A stretch of DNA of 64,000 bases, from assembly GCF_965198575.1 (NCBI RefSeq), contig NZ_OZ240671.1, forward strand, positions 620,001-684,000. The letters are read 5' to 3'. The DNA is from Lichenicola sp965198575. Lineage in GTDB: Bacteria; Pseudomonadota; Alphaproteobacteria; Acetobacterales; Acetobacteraceae. Of the stretch, positions 1 to 8,247 are shown piece by piece. Under the pieces are notes generated by a model. It was not told the DNA's origin and did not search any database. It saw nothing but the letters and a program-made list of their open reading frames with translations. Made by a program: the position numbers and the translations under genes. The stretch's first letter is position 1, and each line of letters begins with the position of its first letter.

Positions 1-1113
1 TTCCTGGTCAACGGGCTGGGCATCGGCGCCTGGGCGTCGTGCATCCCGTGGCTGCGCGCGGAGTTCGGGCTGTCCACCGGACTCCTCACGCTGGTGCTGC
101 TGGGGTTCGCCGCCGGCGCCGTGCTGGCGATGCCCCTCGCCGGCCTGCTGGCCCCGCGTCTCGGCACCGGCCGCGCGACCACGCTGTCCGCGGCGGGCTT
201 CGCGCTCTCGCTGCCGCTGCCGGCACTGGCGGGCGGGGGCGGCTGGCTGATCGCCGCGGCCGTGATGCTCGGTGCGACCAACGGTGCGCTCGACGTCTCG
301 ATGAATGCCGAGGCCAGCCGCATCGAGCAACGCCAGGGCCGGGCCATCATGTCGTCGTTCCACGCCGCGTTCAGCGGTGGCGGCCTGGCGGGTGCGGCCC
401 TCGGCGCCGGCCTGGTCGCCCTGCATGCCGGCGGGCTCGCGGTGCTCTGGGCGGCGTCGGTCCTGGCGCTGATCGCGGCCGGGATCGGGCGGCGGGTGCT
501 GGGGATCGGCCAGGTCGCGAGCGGGGGTGCCGGCTTGCGGTTGCCGGCCGGTTCGGTGCTGCCGCTCTGTGCGTGCGCCCTGCTCTGCATGCTGTGCGAG
601 GGCGCGATGACCGACTGGAGTGCGGTCTATCTCGCCACCGTCGCCGGCGCCCGACCTGCCGCTGCCGTCGCGGGATTTGCTGCGTTCTCGGGTGCCATGC
701 TGCTCGGCCGGCTGACCGGCGACGGGGTGGTGCGGGCGTTGTCGCGGACGAGAGTGGTGCGGCTCGGTGCAGCCCTGGCGGCGGCCGGCCTGGCGCTTGC
801 GGCCGTGGTCCCGGAGGTGGTGCCGGCGACGATCGGCTTCGGCCTGGTCGGGCTCGGCCTGTCGAACGTCGTCCCGGCGATCTTCAGCGCTGCCGGCGAA
901 CGCGGCGCCTCACCCGCGGCCGGCATCGCGATGGCGGCGACCGCGGGCTATGCGGGCTTCCTGATCGGGCCCCCGGTGGTGGGCACGATCGCCACCGGTT
1001 TCGGCCTGCGCGCCAGCATGCTGCTGCTGGCACTTGCCGCGCTCGCGATCCTGGTGCTGGCCGGGATGTTCCGGGACCGTCGCGCGGCAGCCCAGAGCTT
1101 TTCGGAACCCTGA
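1..1113 (+). CDS. MFS transporter, 5' end missing
   Basis: The frame is open from the first base of the window, so the true start lies upstream. The 370 visible residues are almost wholly hydrophobic and form about ten to eleven membrane segments. A central charged break follows the sixth helix, and the DVSMNAEA stretch near residue 100 is typical of the YbjJ-like branch of the major facilitator superfamily. It is probably an inner-membrane exporter or sugar-type transporter; the substrate cannot be read. Base composition matches the GC-rich host, and the AT-richer island begins right after its stop codon. Confidence 0.85.
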   Translation, partial: FLVNGLGIGAWASCIPWLRAEFGLSTGLLTLVLLGFAAGAVLAMPLAGLLAPRLGTGRATTLSAAGFALSLPLPALAGGGGWLIAAAVMLGATNGALDVSMNAEASRIEQRQGRAIMSSFHAAFSGGGLAGAALGAGLVALHAGGLAVLWAASVLALIAAGIGRRVLGIGQVASGGAGLRLPAGSVLPLCACALLCMLCEGAMTDWSAVYLATVAGARPAAAVAGFAAFSGAMLLGRLTGDGVVRALSRTRVVRLGAALAAAGLALAAVVPEVVPATIGFGLVGLGLSNVVPAIFSAAGERGASPAAGIAMAATAGYAGFLIGPPVVGTIATGFGLRASMLLLALAALAILVLAGMFRDRRAAAQSFSEP

Positions 1114-1330
1114 TACTCGACGAGCCTCATTTTACCTTTCCAGACCGGACTCGATACGACACGTAGACGAACAGCTTGAGCGGCTGGGTTTGGCCGAAAG
1201 CGGTAGGTCCGCTTTGGACTTGGAACTTGCGCGAAAACAGACTCTCACGCTCAGGCTTCTTGGTTGGTCTTTGACGCTTAGAACGTTCGGATGTGGCCAA
1301 TCGGTCCTGGCGAGCAAGATGGATGCAGCC

Positions 1331-3028
1331 TTAGGCGGCCATACCTCGCCTATCGGCGCGGCTTACCCAATCGATAACTGCGTTGATGAAACACCACACA
1401 CCACCAACTTCTGGTCGAATGTATGACGACTTGTTCGGGTTGTCGCCGAGTTTACGTAGCATCGCAATGGTCCAATCTGTTTTCTTCCCCGGCACTTCTA
1501 GCTCAGCCAGCCAGTTTTCCACCTCGCCGTGGGGAACAACAAAAATCCCGTAGGCAGCAAGCGACGCAAGATGATCCTTCGCCGCTTCGTGGTCCTGCCC
1601 GATCAACACGTTTATTCCTCCATTTACCTTGAATTTAGTGTCTGTCTCGGTCAGCCGACGAGCGATCTCCGCCCGATGCTGACCCAAACTCTGATGCGAT
1701 GCGTCGGGGACACCCGCAGCTCTGTAGATCGACGTCCAGTCGCTTCCACCGCTGTTGAGGACGTCGACGTCCATGATAAGGGCGGCAGGAACCCCAAAGC
1801 GGCGGAGTGGGCCAGCGATAACCGCACATGTTTGCCAGTTCTGTGCGTTAACGAAAAGGATCGTTGGTATGCTCTCGTTCTCGGCCGCTATGCGGGCATA
1901 TATCTCGGCATAGAAGGCACGGTCGTTCTCAGACTCTGTGACAATTACTCCGTCATAGAACAACGAACTGAGCGCATTAGCGCTGCGCATCAAAGGGTTC
2001 AGGAAAGCCGCTCGCAGCTCGTGTTGATTGATCAGACGTCCTTGAGATTGACCGTTCGAATATGATAGGCGAACCACCTGGACCTGTTCTTCGGCCTGAA
2101 CGCAGCCCATCAGGAAGTCGGCGCTGTGCGTGGCAGCGAAGAGCGAGATGTCACGTTCTCGCGCAAGCTCGCTCACTTGCCGACCAAGCTTTCGAGCCAT
2201 CGGTGGGTGTAGAAAGGCTTCCGGCTCATCAAGCAGTACAGTGTGGAGGTAATCTGCCGTCATCGCGAGCAAAATGCCGACATACGCTTGTATTCCGTCG
2301 CTTGCGTCCTGGATTGGAAGTGCTGCGCCGAAATACGCTAGCGCGTCATCGTCGAAGGAGCGTTCCAGGCCAGTGGGCGGGTTCTTCGAGAGGCGAACGT
2401 GGATATGATTGGCTTCGGTCGCATCGAACGCTACATAGAGACCAGTAGCGCTAAGCACGCGCCGTTGGAGTGCTCCTCGGTCGCCGCTGTCCTTGACGAA
2501 GTGCTGAAACAGGTTTGAGGCAGCCGCTTTCCAGTCGCCGGCAGGCTGCGTTCTAACCAGGTCGAAGCGAGATCGACCGTCAAGTCGAAGCGTGCCCAAG
2601 GGAAAGGTGGATGAAGAAAAGTTGGCCGGATGTTCGCGTTTTCTCACTTGGTCAATGAGCTGTTGTGGCAAGTGGCCCATCTGAAATCCAATGGCATTCC
2701 GAAGCTGGAACTGCATACTTCGCCCGTCCCAGCCGCTCTTTACTAGGTAGGCCTCCAGACCTTCGGGCGACGGCCAGTCGACCTCAACATCCGCAAGGAT
2801 TTTCTGATTCTCGCTGCCAACCCATCCGCCTATTTCGCGCAATGCCAGACTTTTCCCGGAGTTGTTAGGTCCCACGAACACGGTCACGCCGCGGGTCGTC
2901 AGGCGGATACTGGGACTATGAGTGAACTTCAGCGCGATCGATCGAGCTCGACCGGGAATGATGTTTCTCTCGGCTCGATCTGACTTAACTACCGGCACAC
3001 GCAGTCTCCAGACAATGGTGCTAGACAT
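1331..3028 (-). CDS. OLD-like AAA ATPase with TOPRIM-like C-terminal domain
   Basis: This 565-residue protein has an ABC/SMC-type ATPase followed by a nuclease-like domain. Visible motifs are a Walker A at 53-60 (GPNNSGKS), an SDG signature remnant near 243, a Walker B at 264-269 (VLLDEPEAF) and a following THS switch histidine at 300-302. From about 360 comes a TOPRIM-like part with an acidic cluster (ESEND, 365-369) and a DVD motif (420-422). This order is that of the OLD family (overcoming lysogenization defect), whose members cleave DNA and often act against phages. No UvrD-like GajB partner adjoins it, so it resembles the solitary class. Codon use is clearly more AT-rich than its neighbours, which suggests transfer. 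It could also be a generic AAA_21 protein, because the TOPRIM call rests on short motifs. Confidence 0.75.
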   Translation of the reverse strand: MSSTIVWRLRVPVVKSDRAERNIIPGRARSIALKFTHSPSIRLTTRGVTVFVGPNNSGKSLALREIGGWVGSENQKILADVEVDWPSPEGLEAYLVKSGWDGRSMQFQLRNAIGFQMGHLPQQLIDQVRKREHPANFSSSTFPLGTLRLDGRSRFDLVRTQPAGDWKAAASNLFQHFVKDSGDRGALQRRVLSATGLYVAFDATEANHIHVRLSKNPPTGLERSFDDDALAYFGAALPIQDASDGIQAYVGILLAMTADYLHTVLLDEPEAFLHPPMARKLGRQVSELARERDISLFAATHSADFLMGCVQAEEQVQVVRLSYSNGQSQGRLINQHELRAAFLNPLMRSANALSSLFYDGVIVTESENDRAFYAEIYARIAAENESIPTILFVNAQNWQTCAVIAGPLRRFGVPAALIMDVDVLNSGGSDWTSIYRAAGVPDASHQSLGQHRAEIARRLTETDTKFKVNGGINVLIGQDHEAAKDHLASLAAYGIFVVPHGEVENWLAELEVPGKKTDWTIAMLRKLGDNPNKSSYIRPEVGGVWCFINAVIDWVSRADRRGMAA

Positions 3029-3565
3029 CAGCTACGTAGCTGCAGGTTGATCCGCACGGTTCGATCAAGTGTCTCATGGAGCAAACAGGTTCGAAAGGGC
3101 CCGACTCTTTGACTCCTGCCCAGCTTCAAGCAAAATCCAGCTTCGGAAACGATCTGAGCACGCGCATGCAGAGGGTTTGGATGTAAGCGGTCAGTGCTCG
3201 CACCCTTGCGTCTAATCACGGAGGTAGACGCCCTCTAGTATCGTCTTGCCATGCTTGGTTTACGTGAGCGAGGTCAGGAACGCCTGCTTACGGTGGGTAC
3301 TTCCACCATTAGCCCGGACAATAGGGCTCTTTGTTAAACCGCGCGCTTCAGAGTGCCTCCAGGTCCTTCCAACCGCTAGGCTTTGAGTGAGCCCCAAAGC
3401 GCGTGTCCGCTCTGGGGAACGGTAGAAGAGTGGGTCAACGTCCGCTTCTGGCGCATAGCAGCCGGTATTCGCATGCCAATCATTGGCGGCGCTCGAGTTT
3501 TGATCAACCCTGTCCAGATATTACAGTGGCACAGGATATCCGCTTAACGATCGCGATCCTCCCCA
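3029..3565. other. Intergenic stretch, AT-richer island edge
   Basis: No convincing gene is seen. A 63-codon minus-strand frame (3028-3219) ends exactly at the ATPase start, but it has basic, low-complexity content and no recognisable domain. Base composition is less GC-rich than the flanks from about 2900 to 3560. The stretch therefore looks like the outer part of the segment that brought in the ATPase gene. No tRNA, integrase or clear terminal repeat was found. Confidence 0.5.
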
Positions 3566-3994
3566 TTACGCCGGCCTGATCGGCGCGGCCCCTCCAGTGC
3601 GCGGTGCAGCAAAGCCCAGGCTTGCATGCACGGCACTCGGGTGGCGCACCTTCGACGGGCGTCCTTCGGTGCGCATTCGCCGGTCCGCCTCGTCCCAGTC
3701 CGGCAGCGCGTCGGCGTCCTGGGTCCAGTGCACGATGCTGGCCTCGTCGCACCAGTGCTGCAGCTTCGACATCGCCTTGCCATGTGCGCCACCCACGATG
3801 TAGGCGCGCATCGCGGCCTGGTCCCGCCACAGCGTCATGGTCCAGAAGGTCAGCTTGCGGTCCGGCAGCAGGGAGCCGTTCAGGAAACCGCTCGCCTGCC
3901 TGCACTGGCGCTGGGAGCCGATCGCCTGCACAGCGAACCCTGGCATGAAACGCCACGAACGGATCCGCAGCCGCGTGATGCTGACGAAGGTCAT
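3566..3994 (-). CDS. DUF3291 / antibiotic-biosynthesis-monooxygenase-like protein
   Basis: A 142-residue protein. Its centre (TFWTMTLWRDQAAMRAYI, then HGKAM) is characteristic of the small ferredoxin-like dimeric alpha-beta barrels annotated as DUF3291 or spheroidene-monooxygenase-like ABM domains. The N-terminal part gives the first strand and the C-terminal third is proline and arginine rich. Members are cytoplasmic and mostly of unknown role. The gene stands alone, about 80 bases downstream of the next minus-strand gene. The C-terminal 30 residues look unconserved, and the reading frame may simply run on. Confidence 0.6.
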   Translation of the reverse strand: MTFVSITRLRIRSWRFMPGFAVQAIGSQRQCRQASGFLNGSLLPDRKLTFWTMTLWRDQAAMRAYIVGGAHGKAMSKLQHWCDEASIVHWTQDADALPDWDEADRRMRTEGRPSKVRHPSAVHASLGFAAPRTGGAAPIRPA

Positions 3995-4072
3995 CGCGGT
4001 TCTCTCCAGCTCATCACCGGATCATCCTGGCCGAGAAACCTGCGCAGCCTCAACCCCGGGCCGGGGCAGCCG

Positions 4073-4534
4073 CTACGACCGCCCCCGCTTCGCCGCAGTC
4101 TGCTTGCCGAGATCGCGCATCGCCACGACCAGGCTCATGTGGCGCATCAGCAGCTGGTGCGGCAGCGTCGGCAGGTAGATGCGGATGACCTCGAGCTTCT
4201 TCGACGGCGGCAATGCCGCGAACGCCGTCCGCGGGCTCGAAGCATCGTCGCCACTGCCGTAGCTCCGCGCGACCGCGGCCATCACCTCGTCCGGGATCGA
4301 CGCCAGGAACGCCTTCTGCGCCGGGTCGAGCGCGGTGTCGCGCAGCGGTCCGGACAGCGTCCGGTGCTCGGCGACCTTGGGCGGCTGATACGGCTTCAAC
4401 TGGCTCAGCTGGAACTCGATCTCGACGCCGTTGGCCTGCATGACATAGGCCGTGGTGCCGTCGATATCGACGAGCTTGCCGTCATGCGAGCCGGCCAGGT
4501 CCGAGACGTGGTCGCCAACCGATACAGACGCCAT
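4073..4534 (-). CDS. Conserved hypothetical protein, 153 aa
   Basis: I do not recognise the family. The start is placed at the ATG giving MASVSVGDHVSD, because the 46 residues upstream in the same frame read as non-coding, proline and glycine rich sequence. The first 50 residues resemble a small beta-barrel of KOW/SH3 type (VGDHVSDLAGSHDGKLVDID...AYVMQANGVEIEFQLSQLKPY). After a linker, the C-terminal half is helical, with an ATP-independent look (LPPSKKLEVIRIYLPTLPHQ). No signal peptide or membrane segment. It is probably a cytoplasmic protein. Confidence 0.55.
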   Translation of the reverse strand: MASVSVGDHVSDLAGSHDGKLVDIDGTTAYVMQANGVEIEFQLSQLKPYQPPKVAEHRTLSGPLRDTALDPAQKAFLASIPDEVMAAVARSYGSGDDASSPRTAFAALPPSKKLEVIRIYLPTLPHQLLMRHMSLVVAMRDLGKQTAAKRGRS

Positions 4535-4668
4535 CACGAAACTCCGATCGCCCGCGGAACAGGAGCGGCAAAGGCGCACGGATGCGAGCGCCGCGCAACC
4601 TCCGGAACCGAAGCCCAGCTCCGGTGCCCAGCCCCCGGGATCAGGCCCCCGGGATTGGGCCCCGGTGC

Positions 4669-5181
4669 TCAACCCGGGACCTCGTCCGCCAGCAGCGCCC
4701 AGCGTTCATGGTCGCGCCAGGTGCCGTCGATCCGCAGGTAGCGCGGCGAGAACCCCTCCAGCCGGAAGCCCAGCCGCCGCACCAGCGCGATCGAGGCCCG
4801 GTTGGCGGGCTGGATGTTCGCCTCCAGGCGATGCAGCCCGACCTCCTCGAAGGCGACACCGATCGCAGCGCGCACCGCCTCCGTCATCAGGCCGCGGCCG
4901 GCGAATTCCGCCATTCCGTAATAGCTTAGATACGCGCTGCAGAAACTCCCCAGGACGATCTGGCTCAGCTCCACCACGCCCACGAGACTTCCGGACGCCG
5001 TCTCGCGCGCAACCAGGCAGACATGCGCACCGCCGGCGATCGTCCGGGCGCGGTTCTCGAATCCCGCCAGGTCGGTAAAAGGATGCACCCACGGCGCGTG
5101 ATGGTCGCGGTTGGCGAGATTGGTCCGGATCAACTCGGCGGCGTCGGAGCGGTCGAGCCGCGTCAGCGTGATGCGTGCCAT
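4669..5181 (-). CDS. GNAT acetyltransferase, RimJ/RimL type
   Basis: The 170 residues cover a full Gcn5-related N-acetyltransferase fold. The acetyl-CoA pyrophosphate loop is seen near 95-105 (YGMAEFAGRGLMTEAVRA), followed by the RimJ/RimL signature LHRLEANIQPANRASIALVRRLGF at about 118-141 and the closing W-x-D-H motif (TWRDHERWAL). The family acetylates the N-terminal amino group of ribosomal proteins, or small amines and antibiotics; the substrate here is unknown. It runs divergently from the beta-lactamase gene, with only 32 bases between them. Confidence 0.85.
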   Translation of the reverse strand: MARITLTRLDRSDAAELIRTNLANRDHHAPWVHPFTDLAGFENRARTIAGGAHVCLVARETASGSLVGVVELSQIVLGSFCSAYLSYYGMAEFAGRGLMTEAVRAAIGVAFEEVGLHRLEANIQPANRASIALVRRLGFRLEGFSPRYLRIDGTWRDHERWALLADEVPG

Positions 5182-5213
5182 GGACGTGACGATTACCGGA
5201 AAAGGACGACCGT

Positions 5214-6086
5214 GTGACCCGCCTGCTGACCCGCCGCCACCTTGCCCTCGGCCTGACCACCCTGGTCGGCACCGCCTCCATCCCCGCCTGGCTCGCCCAT
5301 GCCGCCCCGGGCGAGGCAGCGATCGCCGCCATCGAGGCGCGTCATGGCGGCCGGCTCGGCGTGTTCGTCCTGGACACCGGATCGGGCCGGACGCTGGCGC
5401 ACCGTGCCGACGAGCGCTTCCTGCTGGCCAGCACCTTCAAGGGCCTGCTCGCGGCGATGCTGCTCTCGCGCGTCGATGCCGGCCGGGACGCGCTCGACAA
5501 CCCCGTCCGGTATGGCGCCAAGGACCTCCTGCCCGCCTCCCCGGTGACGACGGCGCATGTGCAGCAGGGCGTCCTGACCGTCGGCGAGCTCACCGCGGCG
5601 ATCCTGCAATACAGCGACAACACCGCCGCCAACCTGCTGCTGGCGCGCGTCGGTGGCCCGGCCGGCCTGACCGCCTATGTCCGCGGCCTCGGCGACCCGG
5701 TGACGCGCCTCGACGATGACGAGCCGAATGTCGGCATCCGGCGCGGCGACCTGGACACCACCACGCCCCGCGCCATCGTCGGCTCGGCGCGGACGGTGCT
5801 CCTGGGCAACGCGCTCGGTGTCGGCGCGCGGACGCAGCTAGAACGCTGGATGGACTCCAACGTGGTCGGCCGCACCCGCCTGCGCGCCGCATTCCCGCCT
5901 GCCTGGACCGCCGGCGACCGCACCGGAACCGCCGACGGCATCTGCAACGACTATGCGATCGCCCGCCGGCCGGGCAAGCCGCCGCTGCTGATGGCCGCCT
6001 ATTACGACGCGCCGGGACAGGAGATGGCGCCGCAGGAGGCGGTGCTGCGCGAGGTGGGCCGCGCGATCGTCGCCTGGGCGGGCTGA
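5214..6086 (+). CDS. Class A beta-lactamase (RTG type) with probable Tat signal
   Basis: A serine beta-lactamase of 290 residues, hydrolysing beta-lactams in the periplasm. The N-terminus (TRRHLALGL) fits a twin-arginine signal with probable cleavage after AHA near residue 30. The active serine motif STFK is at 73-76, SDN at 134-136 and the omega-loop Glu at 170. Two departures are visible. The usual Lys-Thr-Gly box reads RTG at 236-238, as in CARB/RTG carbenicillinases. The omega-loop position that is normally Asn (Ambler 170) is Gly, as in GES enzymes. The GTG start follows 32 bases after the divergent GNAT gene. No AmpR-like regulator adjoins. Confidence 0.9.
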   Translation: MTRLLTRRHLALGLTTLVGTASIPAWLAHAAPGEAAIAAIEARHGGRLGVFVLDTGSGRTLAHRADERFLLASTFKGLLAAMLLSRVDAGRDALDNPVRYGAKDLLPASPVTTAHVQQGVLTVGELTAAILQYSDNTAANLLLARVGGPAGLTAYVRGLGDPVTRLDDDEPNVGIRRGDLDTTTPRAIVGSARTVLLGNALGVGARTQLERWMDSNVVGRTRLRAAFPPAWTAGDRTGTADGICNDYAIARRPGKPPLLMAAYYDAPGQEMAPQEAVLREVGRAIVAWAG

Positions 6087-6095
6087 CCCGATCCC

Positions 6096-7301
6096 TCAGG
6101 CAGCGCGGGCCAGGCTGAACTCCGACCAGGCTTCCGACAGCGCCGACACCAGCACCTCGATATCGGCATCGCTGTGCAACGGGGTCGGGGTGATGCGCAG
6201 CCGCTCGGTGCCGCGCGGCACGGTCGGATAATTGATCGGCTGCACGTACACCCCGTGCCGGGTCAGCAGCTGCTCGGAGATCAGCCGCGCCTGCACCGGG
6301 TCCCCGACCATCACCGGGATGATGTGGCTGGGGTTGGCCAGATGCGGCAGGCCCTCCTCGTTGAGCCGGCGTCGCACCCTCGCCACGCGTTCCGCGTGGG
6401 CGGCGCGCTCGGTCGTGCTGGTGCGCAGGTGGCGGACACTGGCAAGAGCCGCCGCTGCCACTGCGGGCGGAAGTGCGGAGGAGAAGATGAAGCCGGACGC
6501 GAACGAGCGTACGAAGTCGCACAACGCCGCCGATCCCGCGATATAGCCGCCGACCACGCCGTATCCCTTGGCCAGCGTACCCTCGATCACCGTCAGCCGG
6601 TGACCGACCCCGTCGCGATCGGAAATGCCGCCGCCCTGGGCGCCGTACAGCCCGACGCCGTGCACCTCGTCGAGATAGGTCATCGCCTGGTGACGCTCGG
6701 CGACGTCGCACAACTCGGCCAGGGGGGCGATGTCGCCATCCATCGAATAGACGCTCTCGAACGCCACGATCTTCGGCACGTCGCGCGGCAACGACGCCAG
6801 CACGCGCTCCAGGTCGGCCGGGTCGTTGTGACGGAAGATGTGCTTCGGCGCCCGGCTGTGCCGCATGCCCTCGATCATCGAGGCGTGGTTGGCGGCGTCC
6901 GACAGCACGATGCAGCCTGGCATGCGCTGCGCCAGCGTGCCGATCGTCGCCCAGTTTGACATGTAGCCGGAGGTGAACAGCAGCGCCGCCTCCTTGCCGT
7001 GCAACGCCGCCAGCTCATGCTCGAGAGCCACGTGCTGCGGGCTGGTGCCGGAGATGTTGCGGGTCCCACCGGCGCCGGCGCCGTAGCGCTCGGTGGCCTC
7101 CGTCATGGCCCTCAGGACCGTCGGGTGCTGCCCCATGCCGAGATAATCGTTCGAGCACCAGACGGTGACGTCGCGGCCGATGCCGTGATGGAAGGCGCGC
7201 GGGAAGTGGCCAGCGTGGCGCTCGAGTTCGGCGAAATGGCGGTAATTGCCCTGGCGCTTGAGGTCGGCCAGCTGCTCGCGGAAGAAGCTTTCATACCACA
7301 T
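6096..7301 (-). CDS. hemA: 5-aminolevulinate synthase
   Basis: A PLP enzyme that condenses glycine with succinyl-CoA to 5-aminolevulinate, the first step of tetrapyrrole synthesis in alphaproteobacteria. The 401 residues match the family length. Characteristic segments are the N-terminal CSNDYLGMGQHP, the GAGAGGTRNISGT substrate loop, LDEVHGVGLYG with the PLP-binding Asp, and the Schiff-base lysine in EGTLAKGYGVVGGYIAG. The C-terminus is complete. It is convergent with the beta-lactamase gene, with 9 bases between stops. It supplies heme for the oxidases encoded elsewhere in the window. Confidence 0.97.
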   Translation of the reverse strand: MWYESFFREQLADLKRQGNYRHFAELERHAGHFPRAFHHGIGRDVTVWCSNDYLGMGQHPTVLRAMTEATERYGAGAGGTRNISGTSPQHVALEHELAALHGKEAALLFTSGYMSNWATIGTLAQRMPGCIVLSDAANHASMIEGMRHSRAPKHIFRHNDPADLERVLASLPRDVPKIVAFESVYSMDGDIAPLAELCDVAERHQAMTYLDEVHGVGLYGAQGGGISDRDGVGHRLTVIEGTLAKGYGVVGGYIAGSAALCDFVRSFASGFIFSSALPPAVAAAALASVRHLRTSTTERAAHAERVARVRRRLNEEGLPHLANPSHIIPVMVGDPVQARLISEQLLTRHGVYVQPINYPTVPRGTERLRITPTPLHSDADIEVLVSALSEAWSEFSLARAA

Positions 7302-7373
7302 GGCGACGCTCGCAGCTCCTGTCGTGCACGCCCTATGTAGGATGCACGCAGGCGCCGGACGAGCAGGTTCGGG

Positions 7374-7910
7374 CTATTTCGACTTGATCCACCACTTCAC
7401 CGGCTCGGGTTCCGGCGCGGCATCGGTGCTGGCCACCTTGCGCACATACTGGCGACGCACCGGACGCGGCGCATCGGGCGCTGGCATCGGCTCGTCCTGG
7501 ACAGGCGCTGCAGCGAATGGCGGCGGCACCGCGCGTGCCTCCTCGAGCGCCATCTCGAGATGGGCGACGCGTGTCTGGCACGTCTGCAGGCTCAGCTTCA
7601 GCTCGCGAACGGCGGCCTCCGCCTCGGTGCGGGTTTGCCGCTCGCGTGCCAACTCCTCGCGAAGCTGGTCAAGTACGGCAGCATTGTTCTGCACCGGCTG
7701 TGCCGGCTGGCGCGGACGCTCGGCATATTCGACCGCCACTTCGCCGTCCTGCACGAACCTGCGGCGCACCACCGGCCGGCCGGACTGGGCGGTGCGTCCC
7801 TGGGCGTCCTGGCGTTGGTCCGGCCTGGCGCCACTCCCCAGCCGCAGCAGAGCCTGCCGGACCGCGTCGTCGGACCCGGGCTGGGCCACGCTGCCCACGG
7901 GCATGCTCAT
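7374..7910 (-). CDS. Hypothetical coiled-coil protein
   Basis: The start is chosen at the ATG giving MSMPVGSVAQ; upstream residues in frame read as intergenic. The 178-residue product is low-complexity at both ends, with a coiled-coil in the middle (LDQLREELARERQTRTEAEAAVRELKL, heptads over about 45 residues). It ends in a conserved-looking aromatic and basic tail, KWWIKSK. No signal peptide or membrane segment, and no known domain recognised. It lies upstream of hemA on the same strand, 72 bases away. The function is unknown. Confidence 0.55.
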   Translation of the reverse strand: MSMPVGSVAQPGSDDAVRQALLRLGSGARPDQRQDAQGRTAQSGRPVVRRRFVQDGEVAVEYAERPRQPAQPVQNNAAVLDQLREELARERQTRTEAEAAVRELKLSLQTCQTRVAHLEMALEEARAVPPPFAAAPVQDEPMPAPDAPRPVRRQYVRKVASTDAAPEPEPVKWWIKSK

Positions 7911-8247
7911 TTTCGTCGATTGCTCGTCAGGCAAGCTCGATCCTATCGTCGATTGATATGCGGATGCAGACCGCTGGTCTGCGCTGTCCGGCCGTCTGCA
8001 CGGGACACGCGATCCGTTTGTGAATTCGCGCAACATATGTAAAGACGCGGCTCTTTGCAAGAAGCGGCAGCCGTTCTCTTGTGCAGAGCTGGTACAGGCC
8101 GTGGATCACTTCAAGCGATTCCCGTTCGAACGGTGCTGTTCTCCTTCGGCAAGACGGAGAGTCGGCAAACAATCCTGGGGATGATCCGTCGATAGGCGAT
8201 CCGCCGGCGCTGCGGTAGCGTCCAGAACCACTGCAGGGTGCCGGGAT
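7911..8247. other. Divergent intergenic region, 337 bp
   Basis: This stretch separates the coiled-coil gene from the ABC transporter gene. It is less GC-rich than the genes around it. I see no RNA gene or clear repeat, and no confident promoter boxes. It presumably holds promoters for both flanking genes. Confidence 0.4.

Noticed and set aside
3028..3219. A 63-codon minus-strand frame ending at the start of the OLD-like gene, considered as an antitoxin or partner
   Set aside because: No domain, no ribosome-binding site and basic low-complexity content. The exact junction is probably chance.
1114..3565. tRNA or attachment site flanking the AT-richer island
   Set aside because: No cloverleaf or direct repeat could be found by eye at either edge; no integrase gene is present.
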